A stretch of 64,000 nucleotides of DNA from Desulfobotulus pelophilus (GCF_026155325.1 NZ_JAPFPW010000011.1:1-64000), one strand, 5' to 3'; positions 8,349 through 17,403 are shown, counted from the stretch's first letter. Translations and numbers: made by a program. The notes: generated by a model not told the origin, from the letters alone.

Positions 8349-10097
8349 TTATTTCGTGTAGAGAGGTCTCGGATGATAATGGGTATGCAGCAGAGAGTGG
8401 GACTTTTCGCTGCAGGGTGTACCGAGGAAATCTCTGTACACTTCCTGAATAAATGGGTTCTGATGAGAACAACGGATTTCTGACTGCTGGTCATCGGCAT
8501 ACATTCCGGCGATACGAGCGTTTCTTACCTCATCTGTTGTGTTGTAGGGCTGCCCGCCACCTGCGATGCAACCGCCACGGCAGGCCATGACTTCCACAAA
8601 GTGGTAGGGAGGCTCTTTGCCTTCATCACGGGCTTTACGAATTTCATTGAGAAGATCCCGCACATTGGCAATACCATGGGCAATGGCTACCCGAAGTTCT
8701 TTGCCGTCAATTGATAAGGTGGCGCTGCGGATACCTTCCATACCACGGACGGCATCGAAGGTAATTGCCTGATATTCTTTTCCTGTAACCAGAAAATGCG
8801 CCGTTCTGAGTGCGGCTTCCATAACCCCCCCTGTTGCACCGAAAATAGTGCCGGCACCTGTGTAGGCACCGATGGGAGAATCCGCTTCTTCATCGGGAAG
8901 GGCCAGAAAATCAATCCCGGACTGTTTGATAAGGCGTGCCAGCTCCCGGGTTGTCAGAACCAGATCCACGTCCTGTTGCCCGGAAGCATACATATCCTTA
9001 TCTCTCACAATTTCAAATTTTTTGCTGGTGCAGGGCATGATGGCGGCAGAAAATATTTTGTCTTTGGGCAGGCCCATTTTGTCAGCATAGTAGGTTTTGG
9101 TAAGGGCGCCCTGCATCATCATGGGGGATTTAGCTGTGGAAAAATTGGGAATCATGTCGTCACAGTATTTTTCCATATAATCCACCCAGCTGGGGCAGCA
9201 GGAAGTGATCAGGGGGAGCACGCCACCTTCGGTCAGGCGCTGAACAAACTCCGTTCCTTCTTCCATAATTGTGAGATCTGCGGAGAAATTGGTATCAAAG
9301 ACCGCGTTGACTCCCAAGCGCCTGAGGGCTGAGTAAATTTTTCCTGTGGTGATGGTTCCTGGTTTGAGACCAAAGGCCTCACCAATGGCCACGCGAACGG
9401 CCGGAGCAATCTGTACGGCTACATGGAGTTCCGGATTGAGAATGGCATTCAGCAGTTCTTTGGTGTCATCTCTTTCGTAGATGGCTCCCACAGGGCAATG
9501 GGCACTGCACTGGCCGCATTTAATGCAGGGACTTTCACTGAGGCTGGCACCGGCTGCAGGCATCATTTCCGTATGATCACCCCTGCCCAGAAATTCCAGA
9601 GCCCAGACGTCCTGAAGCTGCTGGCAAACAAGCACGCAGCGGCCGCATTTAATGCATTTACGGGGATCGAGAACGATGGAAAGGGTGGAGTCGTCTTTGG
9701 GTAGTTCCGTTACATTGTGTTCAAAGGGGACTTCACGGATACTGAAGTTGGCAGCCAGAGTCTGCAGTTCACAACTGCCGCTTCGTCCGCAGGTAAGGCA
9801 CTCATTGGGATGATTGGAGAGAATCATCTCCACAATGGTGCGGCGAATTTTGTTGAGTTCAGGGTCATGGGTGATATAGCTGGCACCTTCTGCGACTTCG
9901 GTGACACAGGCACGGGGCAGTTTGGGCATGCCTTCCACCTTGACAACACAGAGACCGCAAGCTCCCCATGGGGTGAGATCCGGATGGGCGCAAAGGGTGG
10001 GGATGTGGATACCTGCCTGCCTTGCAGCGGCCAGAACGGAGGTCCCCTGTTTTACTTCAAGGGGAATATTATTGATTTTTATAGTGACTTTCTGCAC
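8349..10097 (-). CDS. hndD: [FeFe]-hydrogenase catalytic subunit HndD
   Basis: The 582-residue catalytic subunit of an NAD(P)-linked, probably electron-bifurcating, cytoplasmic [FeFe]-hydrogenase. In order it has a [2Fe-2S] domain (ACGLCVVKVEG), the His-Cys [4Fe-4S] site HPNECLTCGRSGSCELQ, two ferredoxin clusters (CIKCGRCVLVC, CIKCGQCSAHCPVGA), and the H-cluster domain with all three signatures: TSCCPSW, MPCTSKKFE and EVMACRGGCIAGGGQP. The C-terminal small-subunit-like tail ends with the usual SHSLLHTHY. Start is a GTG with AAGGAG seven bases before. Length nearly equals the Desulfovibrio fructosovorans protein. It is the last gene of hndABCD. Confidence 0.95.
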   Translation of the reverse strand: MQKVTIKINNIPLEVKQGTSVLAAARQAGIHIPTLCAHPDLTPWGACGLCVVKVEGMPKLPRACVTEVAEGASYITHDPELNKIRRTIVEMILSNHPNECLTCGRSGSCELQTLAANFSIREVPFEHNVTELPKDDSTLSIVLDPRKCIKCGRCVLVCQQLQDVWALEFLGRGDHTEMMPAAGASLSESPCIKCGQCSAHCPVGAIYERDDTKELLNAILNPELHVAVQIAPAVRVAIGEAFGLKPGTITTGKIYSALRRLGVNAVFDTNFSADLTIMEEGTEFVQRLTEGGVLPLITSCCPSWVDYMEKYCDDMIPNFSTAKSPMMMQGALTKTYYADKMGLPKDKIFSAAIMPCTSKKFEIVRDKDMYASGQQDVDLVLTTRELARLIKQSGIDFLALPDEEADSPIGAYTGAGTIFGATGGVMEAALRTAHFLVTGKEYQAITFDAVRGMEGIRSATLSIDGKELRVAIAHGIANVRDLLNEIRKARDEGKEPPYHFVEVMACRGGCIAGGGQPYNTTDEVRNARIAGMYADDQQSEIRCSHQNPFIQEVYRDFLGTPCSEKSHSLLHTHYHPRPLYTK

Positions 10098-10128
10098 GTG
10101 TCAGCTCCTTTTTTTTCTGTTCAGGGAC

Positions 10129-11907
10129 CTAAGCGATTTTTACCGCACCAAACTTGCAGCCCTTGTAGCAGATGCCGCATTTGATGCAGCGTTCCTGATC
10201 AATGAAATGGGGCTCTTTACGTTCTCCTGTAATGCAGTTATTGGGGCATTTTCGGGAGCAGACCGTACAGCCGATGCAGATATCCGGGTCGATGGTGTAG
10301 GTGACAAGGGCCTTGCAGACACCGGCAGGGCAGCGTTTGTCCTGTATGTGTGCCAGGTATTCATCCTCAAAGTACCGGAGCGTGGACAAAATGGGGTTGG
10401 GTGCTGCCTGACCCAGGCCACAGAGGGATGCTTTCTGCATGGGAACCGCAAGGGCCTTGAGGTGCTGAATGTCCTCCATCGTCCCGTTGCCTCTGGTGAT
10501 TTTATTCAGGATATTGTACATTTTTCGTCCGCCTATGCGGCAGGGAGCACATTTCCCGCAGGATTCCTCAACGGAAAAATCGAGATAAAACTTGGTAACA
10601 TCCACTATGCAGTCGTCTTCATCCATAACGATCATGCCGCCGGAGCCCATCATGGAACCTAAGGCCACCAGATTTTCATAATCGATTGGAGTATCGAGAT
10701 GGTCTGCTGTGATCACCCCACCGGAAGGCCCGCCGGTCTGCACGGCCTTGAATGCTTTTCCTTTAGGAATACCACCGCCGATATCATAGATAATTTCCCG
10801 TAGAGTGGTTCCCATGGGCACTTCTACGAGACCCGAGTTGTTAATTTTTCCCGTAAGGGCAAAGACTTTGGTCCCTTTGGATTTTTCCGTTCCGATCTGG
10901 CTGAACCAGTCTCCGCCCCGGAGGATAATTTGCGCAATATTGGCGTAGGTTTCCACGTTATTGATGACCGTAGGTTTTCCCCATAAACCTTTCACAGCCG
11001 GGAAGGGCGGACGAGGGCGGGGCATACCCCGCTCGCCTTCAATGGAGGCGAGGAGTGCTGTTTCTTCCCCACAGACAAAAGCGCCTGCCCCAAGCCTGAT
11101 TTCTATATCGAAGTTAAAACCGCTGCCAAGAATGTTGTCGCCCAGCAGGCCGTATTCCCTTGCCTGACTCATGGCGGTGTAAAGGCGTTCAATGGCAAGG
11201 GGGTACTCAGCACGGATGTAGATATAGCCTTTGCTGGAGCCACAGGCGTAACCGGCGAGGGTCATGGCTTCCAGCACGGACTGGGGATCACCTTCAAGGA
11301 TGGAACGATCCATGTAGGCGCCGGGATCTCCTTCATCGGCATTACAGACAATGTAGACTTCATCGGACTGGTCTTTTACGTCGTGGGTGAATTTCCACTT
11401 AAGCCATGTGGGGAAGCCCGCACCACCACGGCCCCTGAGTCCGGATTTTCTGAGTTCTTCGATGACATCCGCCGGTTTCATTTCAAAAATAGCTTTACCC
11501 AGGGCTGCATAGCCATCTCTGCCAATGTATTCTGTGATATCTTCAGGATTGATGACGCCGCAGTTTCGGAGGGCAATGCGGATCTGTTTCTGGTAATGAC
11601 GGGGGTCTTTCCCGGGGGCTTTGCCCTTAAACTTCAGGCGTTCAATAGTTTGGCCGCCTATGATGTGTTCATGGATGATGGCCTTTACATCCCCTGTATC
11701 GACCCCAACATAGAATGTTTCATCAGGAAGAATCTTCACGATGGGACCTTGGGTGCACAAGCCGAAACAGCCTGTTTTCACAACTTGAATTTCCTGTCCG
11801 AGGTTCAGGTCTGTTACCGTTTTTTTTAATTCCTTGAAGATTTCTTCTGATTTTGCGGATTCACACTGGTTGCCGCTGCAGACCAGACAGAAATTTTTAT
11901 AAGGCAT
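10129..11907 (-). CDS. hndC: Hydrogenase NADH-binding subunit HndC (NuoF-like)
   Basis: The 592-residue flavoprotein subunit that exchanges electrons with NAD(P). It begins with a thioredoxin-like [2Fe-2S] domain (CLVCSGNQCESAK with CFGLCTQGP), followed by the NuoF core with the glycine-rich NADH and FMN site GLRGRGGAGFPTWLKW, FMN residues in ADEGDPGAYMDR, and the [4Fe-4S] motif ESCGKCAPCRIG. It ends with two ferredoxin-type clusters (CIGCTVCSRKCP, CIKCGICYKGCK). AAAGGAG precedes the ATG. It overlaps hndB by 11 bases, which couples their translation. All cofactor ligands I can check are present. Confidence 0.93.
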   Translation of the reverse strand: MPYKNFCLVCSGNQCESAKSEEIFKELKKTVTDLNLGQEIQVVKTGCFGLCTQGPIVKILPDETFYVGVDTGDVKAIIHEHIIGGQTIERLKFKGKAPGKDPRHYQKQIRIALRNCGVINPEDITEYIGRDGYAALGKAIFEMKPADVIEELRKSGLRGRGGAGFPTWLKWKFTHDVKDQSDEVYIVCNADEGDPGAYMDRSILEGDPQSVLEAMTLAGYACGSSKGYIYIRAEYPLAIERLYTAMSQAREYGLLGDNILGSGFNFDIEIRLGAGAFVCGEETALLASIEGERGMPRPRPPFPAVKGLWGKPTVINNVETYANIAQIILRGGDWFSQIGTEKSKGTKVFALTGKINNSGLVEVPMGTTLREIIYDIGGGIPKGKAFKAVQTGGPSGGVITADHLDTPIDYENLVALGSMMGSGGMIVMDEDDCIVDVTKFYLDFSVEESCGKCAPCRIGGRKMYNILNKITRGNGTMEDIQHLKALAVPMQKASLCGLGQAAPNPILSTLRYFEDEYLAHIQDKRCPAGVCKALVTYTIDPDICIGCTVCSRKCPNNCITGERKEPHFIDQERCIKCGICYKGCKFGAVKIA

Positions 11908-12304
11908 GGGTAGGCTCCTTTACCACGTCCTGGGCGGGTCGGTCATAGATATGCCCGCATACCAGCTCTTTTCCGATGATGTGCTTTTCAATGATCTGCT
12001 GGGCAACATCCTGGGTGACCTTACCATAGATAATATCCGGCATACCCGTCATTTTGATTTCAACGGTGGGTTCTGCGTGGTCCAGGCCGAGGGATCCGGT
12101 TCGCCGGATCAAAACGTTGGTGATGCCCCGCTCGTTCAGAATCTCGTTGAAGGTTCGGAGAACGTTTTTGGCTCCGGAAGCGATGCCGCTGCTACCCATG
12201 CCGATAAGAATTTCAATTTTATCTTCATTGCCCTTCCGGTAATGAAGTTCCAGTCGTTTTTTTTCACGGAGCTCATTGATTGCATCAAGGGGTGTCTGTC
12301 CCAT
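11897..12304 (-). CDS. hndB: Hydrogenase subunit HndB
   Basis: A 135-residue accessory subunit. Its fold should be the thioredoxin-like ferredoxin type (GMGSSGIASGAKNVLRTFNEIL and VLIRRTGSLGLDHAEPTVEI), but the four cluster cysteines of the [2Fe-2S] relatives are replaced, leaving only a C-terminal cysteine in ELVCGHIYD. It is therefore unlikely to bind a classical [2Fe-2S] centre. Gene order and size match hndB of Desulfovibrio fructosovorans. ATGAGGAAAT precedes the ATG. Its role in the complex is structural or regulatory by inference. Confidence 0.88.
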   Translation of the reverse strand: MGQTPLDAINELREKKRLELHYRKGNEDKIEILIGMGSSGIASGAKNVLRTFNEILNERGITNVLIRRTGSLGLDHAEPTVEIKMTGMPDIIYGKVTQDVAQQIIEKHIIGKELVCGHIYDRPAQDVVKEPTHAL

Positions 12305-12357
12305 ATTTCTATTTCCTCATATCTGAAAATGCCTTCTGAAAATTGAGAAAGGAGGCA

Positions 12358-12849
12358 TCAGTTAACGGGAGTTTTACTGTGAAATCTGGATATGGCTTCG
12401 GCCAGATCGTCGGGCTGTACCACCCCGAATACCTCGTCATTTATGGTCATGACAGGGGACAGACCGCAGCACCCGATGCAGCGAACGGCTTCAACGGAGA
12501 ATTCGCCATCGTCTGTGGTTTCCTTTACTCCTACGCCAAGGAGGTTCTCCACTTCATTCAGCAAACCCTGGGCGCCTTTCAGATAGCATGCTGTGCCTGT
12601 GCAGACAGCCAGGGTGTTTCGTCCTGGTTTTTCCTGTTTGAAGTAATGATAAAAAGTAAGAACACCATATATCTTAGCCAGTGGGACTTCAATATACCGA
12701 CTCAGTTCAATGGCTATGGCCTTTGGCACATATCCGAACTCCTGCTGGATCCGGTGGAGAATCATGATGAGATTCCCCCGTTTTTCTTTCCACACATCAA
12801 TAAAGGTTAGAAGCTCATCAGACAGTTTTAGCTCCTGCTGCATTTCCAT
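12358..12849 (-). CDS. hndA: Hydrogenase subunit HndA (NuoE-like)
   Basis: The small [2Fe-2S] subunit, about 163 residues, homologous to NuoE. The cluster ligands are CTGTACYLKGAQ and CIGCCGLSPVM, spaced as in the family, and the N-terminal helical part EFGYVPKAIAIELSRYI is typical. I prefer the ATG at 12849, which has AAGGGAGA eight bases before, over the upstream ATG at 12876 without a ribosome site. It is the first gene of the hydrogenase operon and passes electrons between the flavin subunit and the rest of the complex. Confidence 0.92.
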   Translation of the reverse strand: MEMQQELKLSDELLTFIDVWKEKRGNLIMILHRIQQEFGYVPKAIAIELSRYIEVPLAKIYGVLTFYHYFKQEKPGRNTLAVCTGTACYLKGAQGLLNEVENLLGVGVKETTDDGEFSVEAVRCIGCCGLSPVMTINDEVFGVVQPDDLAEAISRFHSKTPVN

Positions 12850-12922
12850 GGTTTTTTCTCCCTTGGTCTGGGTCATGGTTTACACGGCAACGTAGGATTT
12901 CCTACTGAGACAACGGCCCTAC

Positions 12923-12950
12923 CCTATACCGTACTTGACGGAGGATTCAA
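12923..12950 (-). promoter_or_regulatory. Possible sigma70-type promoter for hndABCD
   Basis: On the minus strand TTGAAT and TATAGG are separated by 16 bases, about 75 bases before the hndA start. The match is moderate. The 12850-13194 gap is AT-rich and otherwise holds only the leader of the divergent regulator; no -24/-12 element was seen for the hydrogenase. Confidence 0.3.
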
Positions 12951-13194
12951 TAAAAAAATGTTAAGAAAAGATCGTATCTATAAAAATAAATACAATTGTC
13001 TTTTTGGTAAACGCCGTTATTGTGTGCTCTGTCAATAAACTATAGCCAGAAAAAACTGACGGGACAAAAAAAAATATTGTGGTGCAGCAATAAAATCATT
13101 TTTAAAAAATATCGAAAAGTGGGTAAGGTATCGGTAAGAAAAAGATTCACCCAATGGAAGCCGGCAAGTTCGTTCTCAGGCAGAGGGGGAAGAA

Positions 13195-15198
13195 GTGGGT
13201 ATTGAAACAGTGTTAAAGTATGAGGCCCATGCTTTAAGTGATACAGAGACCCTGAAAGCGGCAGCTGCTTTCCTCCATGCCCATGGAATTGAAATGGCTC
13301 CTGTTGTGGATGAAGCGCAAACTCTTTCAGGTTTTTTTTCCAGAGAAGATATTGTACGGGCCATCCGGTATGACATTCCTTTTGATACAGAGATTGGAAA
13401 AATCATTACATGGAACAAGGGGCTGAAAAACGGTGATGGTACACCCTATGATATTCCGGGTGGGGCCTCTCCCTCTGGACTTATGGATGCCATAGTGAAT
13501 GCTTCGGGTAGCATGGTGATTGTCACGGATCCTGATTTAACTATACGATTTGTCAGCAGATCAGCAGAAATAGCTCTCAAAACAGAAAGCCAAGTTCTGC
13601 TTGGGCAGAAATTGTCAGTTTTCCTGAATCAGACCGATATCTCTGGAGATTGCAGCCGCAGGGTAAAGGGTGGTACATACAAAATAGATGTGGGTGAAAG
13701 GTCTTATATTCCGAGGCGTTGCGCCATAGAGCATGAGGGGCGTATTCTTGGTTTTTTGGTCCGGTTTAAGGAAGTTCTTCGTCCGGAGCCAGTGTCTGGT
13801 GAGCTGGCGTCGGCAAAGGAGTTGAACAGGGAACTGCATGCAATTATAGAGTCCTCTTCGGATGGCATTTATGTTTGTGACGGCGAGGCCAATGTTCTCC
13901 GAATCAACAGGGCTTACCGGGAAATAACCGAACTGGATACTTCCGATTTCTATGGTAGAAATATGAGAGATCTGGTCAAAGAAGGTATCTACTCAGAGTC
14001 TGTGACCCTGAAAGTTCTGGAAAACAGTACGCCCGTGAGCATCGTTCAGAAAACAAGTACGGGAAAATCCCTTCTCGCAACGGGTAACCCCATTTTTAAT
14101 GATGATGGAAGTGTTTTTCGCGTTGTGACCAGTGTGAGAGATATCACGGAATTGTACTCCCTCCAGCTTCGCCTTGAGGAGACCCGCAGAATTTCAGAAC
14201 AATACATGAAAGAGCTGCAGAATCTGCGTGTAAAAAGGGTGAGAAATGTGGAGGGCATGGTCATCGGTTCGGATGAAATGGAAAAAGTGGTGGAAATGGC
14301 CATGCGATTTGCGGGCATCAACGCAACGGTGCTCATAACCGGTGAGTCGGGAACGGGCAAGGAAATGGTTGCCGATATCATCCATAAGCATAGTGAAAGG
14401 GCAGACAGACCCTGCGTTAAGGTAAACTGTGGGGCCATACCCAAAGATCTCATGGAGTCAGAATTCTTCGGATATGAAGAAGGCGCTTTTACGGGAGCAC
14501 GGAAAGGCGGGCGGGCCGGATATTTTTCCATGGCTGAGGGAGGAACTCTTTTTCTGGATGAGATTGGTGAGCTGCCCTATGACCTGCAGGCAAAACTTTT
14601 GAGAATTCTGCAGCACAGGGAGCTGATGCGCATAGGGGGCCGAACGTCCAGTAAAGTCGATGTGCGCATCATCGCTGCCACCAATAAAGATCTGGAAGCC
14701 ATGGTTGCGGAAAAAAGTTTTCGGGAAGATCTTTATTACAGAATCAATGTTTTTCCTCTGCACATTCCAACCCTGCGGGAAAGACCCGCTGACATACAGT
14801 TTCTGGCGGCCCATTTTTTGCGTTTTTTCAATAAAAACTATGGAACGCAGAAACGGCTTTCTCCGGATGTGCTGGATCATTTTGAGCGTTATTCCTGGCC
14901 CGGTAATATCCGGGAACTTCAGAATCTTATTGAGAGACTGGTTGTGATTGCACCGGACGATCTGATTACAGCCAAAGATCTGCCCTGTTGTTTCTCTGAA
15001 CCTTGTGGGGCTGCGTCCGCCGATATTGCCGTAAAAGGACTGATGCCCCTTAAGGAAGCTCTGGAGTCAGTGGAAAAGCAGTTGATACGAATGGCCTATG
15101 ATCATTTTGCCACTACCCGAGATATGGCAGAATATTTGCGCATCAGTGCGGCTTCCGTAGTGCGTAAGGCGGCTAAGTACGGGATCAGAAAAAAATGA
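13195..15198 (+). CDS. Sigma54-dependent enhancer-binding regulator with CBS and two PAS domains
   Basis: A 667-residue transcription activator. Residues 1-70 look like a single CBS-type region, followed by PAS domains at about 95-195 and 210-325, the AAA+ sigma54-activation domain at 355-590, and a Fis-type helix-turn-helix at the C-terminus (about 630-665, TRDMAEYLRISAASVVRKAA). Walker A is GESGTGKE (383-390), the sigma54-contact loop GAFTGA is intact (430-435), and Walker B is LFLDE (452-456). The start is a GTG after GAGGGGGAAGAA. It stands directly before the abfD operon, whose -24/-12 promoter it very probably controls. The PAS/CBS domains suggest sensing of a small ligand such as an acid, CoA ester or adenine nucleotide. 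Confidence 0.9.
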   Translation: MGIETVLKYEAHALSDTETLKAAAAFLHAHGIEMAPVVDEAQTLSGFFSREDIVRAIRYDIPFDTEIGKIITWNKGLKNGDGTPYDIPGGASPSGLMDAIVNASGSMVIVTDPDLTIRFVSRSAEIALKTESQVLLGQKLSVFLNQTDISGDCSRRVKGGTYKIDVGERSYIPRRCAIEHEGRILGFLVRFKEVLRPEPVSGELASAKELNRELHAIIESSSDGIYVCDGEANVLRINRAYREITELDTSDFYGRNMRDLVKEGIYSESVTLKVLENSTPVSIVQKTSTGKSLLATGNPIFNDDGSVFRVVTSVRDITELYSLQLRLEETRRISEQYMKELQNLRVKRVRNVEGMVIGSDEMEKVVEMAMRFAGINATVLITGESGTGKEMVADIIHKHSERADRPCVKVNCGAIPKDLMESEFFGYEEGAFTGARKGGRAGYFSMAEGGTLFLDEIGELPYDLQAKLLRILQHRELMRIGGRTSSKVDVRIIAATNKDLEAMVAEKSFREDLYYRINVFPLHIPTLRERPADIQFLAAHFLRFFNKNYGTQKRLSPDVLDHFERYSWPGNIRELQNLIERLVVIAPDDLITAKDLPCCFSEPCGAASADIAVKGLMPLKEALESVEKQLIRMAYDHFATTRDMAEYLRISAASVVRKAAKYGIRKK

Positions 15199-15256
15199 GT
15201 GGCCTGAGTGCGGCTTCGGCCTTTGATAAGTTCCCCTAGGGGGAAATGTTTGTTTT

Positions 15257-15285
15257 GTTTTTGAAACGTGTTTCGTTTTTGCAAC
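15257..15285 (+). promoter_or_regulatory. Candidate upstream activator sites for the sigma54 regulator
   Basis: Two direct repeats, GTTTTTGAAAC (15257-15267) and GTTTTTGCAAC (15275-15285), overlap the dyad GAAACGTGTTTC (15263-15274). They sit about 270 bases before the -24/-12 promoter, a usual distance for enhancer sites bound by Fis-type domains. Their use by this regulator is inference. Confidence 0.45.
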
Positions 15286-15399
15286 GGGCGGAAAGACTAT
15301 GGTAGGATTCATACCTCAGTAAGCCGTGCTACCTTGCATGCCGTTTTTTTGCTGTCCTCATCCATGGGCTGGATGGGGTTTTTTTTTTGCGTTGTACCG

Positions 15400-15433
15400 G
15401 TCCTGTTTCTTTTTTGAAACAGGACTTTTTTTT
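15400..15433 (+). terminator. Rho-independent terminator after the regulator gene
   Basis: A perfect 10-bp stem (GTCCTGTTTC with GAAACAGGAC) around a six-T loop is followed by eight T residues. It separates the regulator transcript from the abfD operon. Confidence 0.9.
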
Positions 15434-15551
15434 CAGAAGACCGAAGAAGAAACCGACAGGTGTGGTTGTTTTGTTTTTTATCACTTTGGTTTCAGGGTCT
15501 TAGGCGTTATTCCGCCGGTGGTGTTTTGCCTGGTTTTTCATTGAACGATGG

Positions 15552-15567
15552 TGGCACGTTCAGTGCA
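15552..15567 (+). promoter_or_regulatory. Sigma54 (-24/-12) promoter of the 4-hydroxybutyrate operon
   Basis: TGGCACGTTCAGTGCA matches the consensus TGGCACGN4TTGCW at every position but one, with exactly ten bases between GG and GC. Transcription would begin near 15578, giving a 60-base leader before abfD. The activator is encoded just upstream. Confidence 0.85.
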
Positions 15568-15637
15568 ATTTATGATTGTAATCAAGCAAAACAGACAGAT
15601 AGGTCTCTGTCACCCACCCCAGCTAAGGAGGTTAGGA

Positions 15638-17080
15638 ATGAAAACAGGAATAGAATATGAAGACAGTTTGAGAAAGCTCAACCTTCAGGTTTTTCTTTTT
15701 GGAAAAAAGGTTGCCAATGTTGTGGATGATCCCATTATCCGGCCGTCCATGAATGCGGTAAAGCTTACCTATGAGCTTGCAGAAAAGCCGGAATATGAAG
15801 ATCTCATGACCGTGAGCTCCCATCTGACCGGGAAAAAAATCAATCGTTTTACCCATATCCACCAGACAACAGAAGATCTGGTGAAAAAAACCAAGATGGA
15901 AAGGCTTCTGGGCGCTAAATCCGGGTGCTGTTTTCAGCGCTGTGTGGGTATGGATGCGCTGAATGCGCTGTCTATCACCACGTACAATATCGATAAAAAA
16001 TATGGCTCGGATTATAACCGCCGCTTTCTCCGATACCTGGAGTATGTACAGGAAGAGGATCTTGTTTGCGATGGCGCCATGACCGATCCTAAGGGAGACA
16101 GAAGCCTTCCGCCCCACCAGCAGGCAGATCCGGACCTGTTTCTGCGTGTTGTGGAGGAAAGGGAAGACGGTATGGTTGTGAGGGGGGCCAAGGCGCATCA
16201 GACCGGTGCCCTCAATTCCCACGAGATCATTGTTATGCCTACCATTTCCATGGGAGAGAAAGACAAGGACTATGCCGTATCCTTTGCTCTGCCATCGGAC
16301 GCACAGGGAATTACCTATATTTACGGCCGCCAGTCCTGCGATACCAGAAAACTGGAAAAGGGTACCATTGACAGAGGCAACCAATGTTATGGCGGACATG
16401 AGGCGCTGGTAGTTTTTGATGATGTGTTTGTGCCGTGGGACAGGGTTTTTCTTTTTAAAGAATTTGAGTTTGCCGGTGAGCTTGTGGAAAACTTTGCTTC
16501 CTACCACAGGCAGAGCTATGCCTGCAAGGTGGGGGTTGGGGATGTTCTCATCGGGGCCTCCCAGGTAGCAGCTGAATATAATGGAGTGCATAAGGTCTCT
16601 CATATCAAAGATAAAATCATTGAAATGAATCATCTGAATGAAACCCTGTTCTGCGGATCCCTGGCCTGTGCCTGTGAAGGGAGCCGTCAGCCTTCAGGAA
16701 CCTATCTGGTCAATACTTTGCTCGCCAATGTCTGTAAGCAGAATGTGACTCGATTTCCATATGAAATTGCAAGACTTGCTCAGGATATTGCCGGAGGTCT
16801 CATGGTGACCATGCCGGCGGAAGATGATTTTAACTCTCCGGATGTGGGACATTGGCTCCGTAAATACTATGCAGCAAGCTCTTCCGCAAGTGTAGAGAAC
16901 CGCATGAGGATTCTGAGGCTGATTGAAAATATTACCCTTGGTACGGCCGCTGTTGGATATCTCACGGAATCCATGCATGGAGCCGGTTCCCCTCAGGCAC
17001 AGAGAATCATGATCGCCAGACAGGTCAACATGGACGAAAAGAAGAAAACAGCTAAACATCTTTGCGGTATCGTGGAGTAA
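15638..17080 (+). CDS. abfD: 4-hydroxybutyryl-CoA dehydratase / vinylacetyl-CoA isomerase
   Basis: A 480-residue enzyme that dehydrates 4-hydroxybutyryl-CoA to crotonyl-CoA by a ketyl-radical route using FAD and a [4Fe-4S] cluster. The family cluster ligands appear as Cys98 and Cys102 in SGCCFQRC (Cys99 and Cys103 in the Clostridium aminobutyricum enzyme) and His290 and Cys296 in YHRQSYAC. The substrate and flavin segments AKAHQTGALNSHEIIVMPT and DDVFVPWDRVF are as expected. The start has AAGGAGG nine bases before; an upstream ATG at 15548 lies in the promoter and is rejected. It is the first gene after the sigma54 promoter and is paired with its CoA-transferase. The enzyme is oxygen-labile, which fits an anaerobe. 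Confidence 0.92.
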   Translation: MKTGIEYEDSLRKLNLQVFLFGKKVANVVDDPIIRPSMNAVKLTYELAEKPEYEDLMTVSSHLTGKKINRFTHIHQTTEDLVKKTKMERLLGAKSGCCFQRCVGMDALNALSITTYNIDKKYGSDYNRRFLRYLEYVQEEDLVCDGAMTDPKGDRSLPPHQQADPDLFLRVVEEREDGMVVRGAKAHQTGALNSHEIIVMPTISMGEKDKDYAVSFALPSDAQGITYIYGRQSCDTRKLEKGTIDRGNQCYGGHEALVVFDDVFVPWDRVFLFKEFEFAGELVENFASYHRQSYACKVGVGDVLIGASQVAAEYNGVHKVSHIKDKIIEMNHLNETLFCGSLACACEGSRQPSGTYLVNTLLANVCKQNVTRFPYEIARLAQDIAGGLMVTMPAEDDFNSPDVGHWLRKYYAASSSASVENRMRILRLIENITLGTAAVGYLTESMHGAGSPQAQRIMIARQVNMDEKKKTAKHLCGIVE

Positions 17081-17087
17081 AGAGACT

Positions 17088-17369
17088 GTGAGGATTGGAG
17101 TCAAGTTCTGTGGCGGTTGCCATCCCGTTGTGGACAGAGTCGCCATAGCAGCAGAAGTGATCAAAGTCATGGAACCTCTGGCAGCCATTGTTCCGTACGG
17201 GGATGCAGAAGCAGATCTGGTTCTTGTTTTTGTAGGATGTCCAGCGGCATGCCCGGATGTGAGGGGCATTGCTGATGAAAAACTACGGTATATAGGTAGC
17301 TACGAAGATGCGGATCTTTTTTTGCGTGCATTGAAAAAATTGTTCCCTGATCCGGAATCTGGCCGCTGA
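17088..17369 (+). CDS. Small four-cysteine protein in the 4-hydroxybutyrate operon
   Basis: A 93-residue soluble protein, starting at GTG seven bases after the abfD stop. The cysteines are in two pairs: Cys8 and Cys11 in KFCGGCHP, Cys51 and Cys55 in VGCPAACPD. Four such residues could hold a metal or an iron-sulfur cluster or work as redox thiols. The alternating beta-alpha pattern (RIGVKFCGGC, DLVLVFVGC, YIGSYEDADLFLRAL) suggests a small Rossmann-like fold. It sits between abfD and abfT, so a role in activating or reactivating the iron-sulfur dehydratase is plausible but unproven. I do not know a named family with certainty. Confidence 0.72.
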   Translation: MRIGVKFCGGCHPVVDRVAIAAEVIKVMEPLAAIVPYGDAEADLVLVFVGCPAACPDVRGIADEKLRYIGSYEDADLFLRALKKLFPDPESGR

Positions 17370-17403
17370 ATGCTGCGCTTTCATGGGAAAGAAGGTGTGT
17401 TCT

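Noticed and set aside
8283-8472. Longer TonB receptor starting at the ATG at 8472
   Set aside because: It would overlap the 3' end of hndD, add low-complexity basic sequence before the signal peptide and has no ribosome site; the TTG with GAGGAG is better.
15632-16633. 333-residue minus-strand open frame opposite abfD
   Set aside because: The plus strand encodes the well-matched dehydratase; the antisense frame has no motif or ribosome site.
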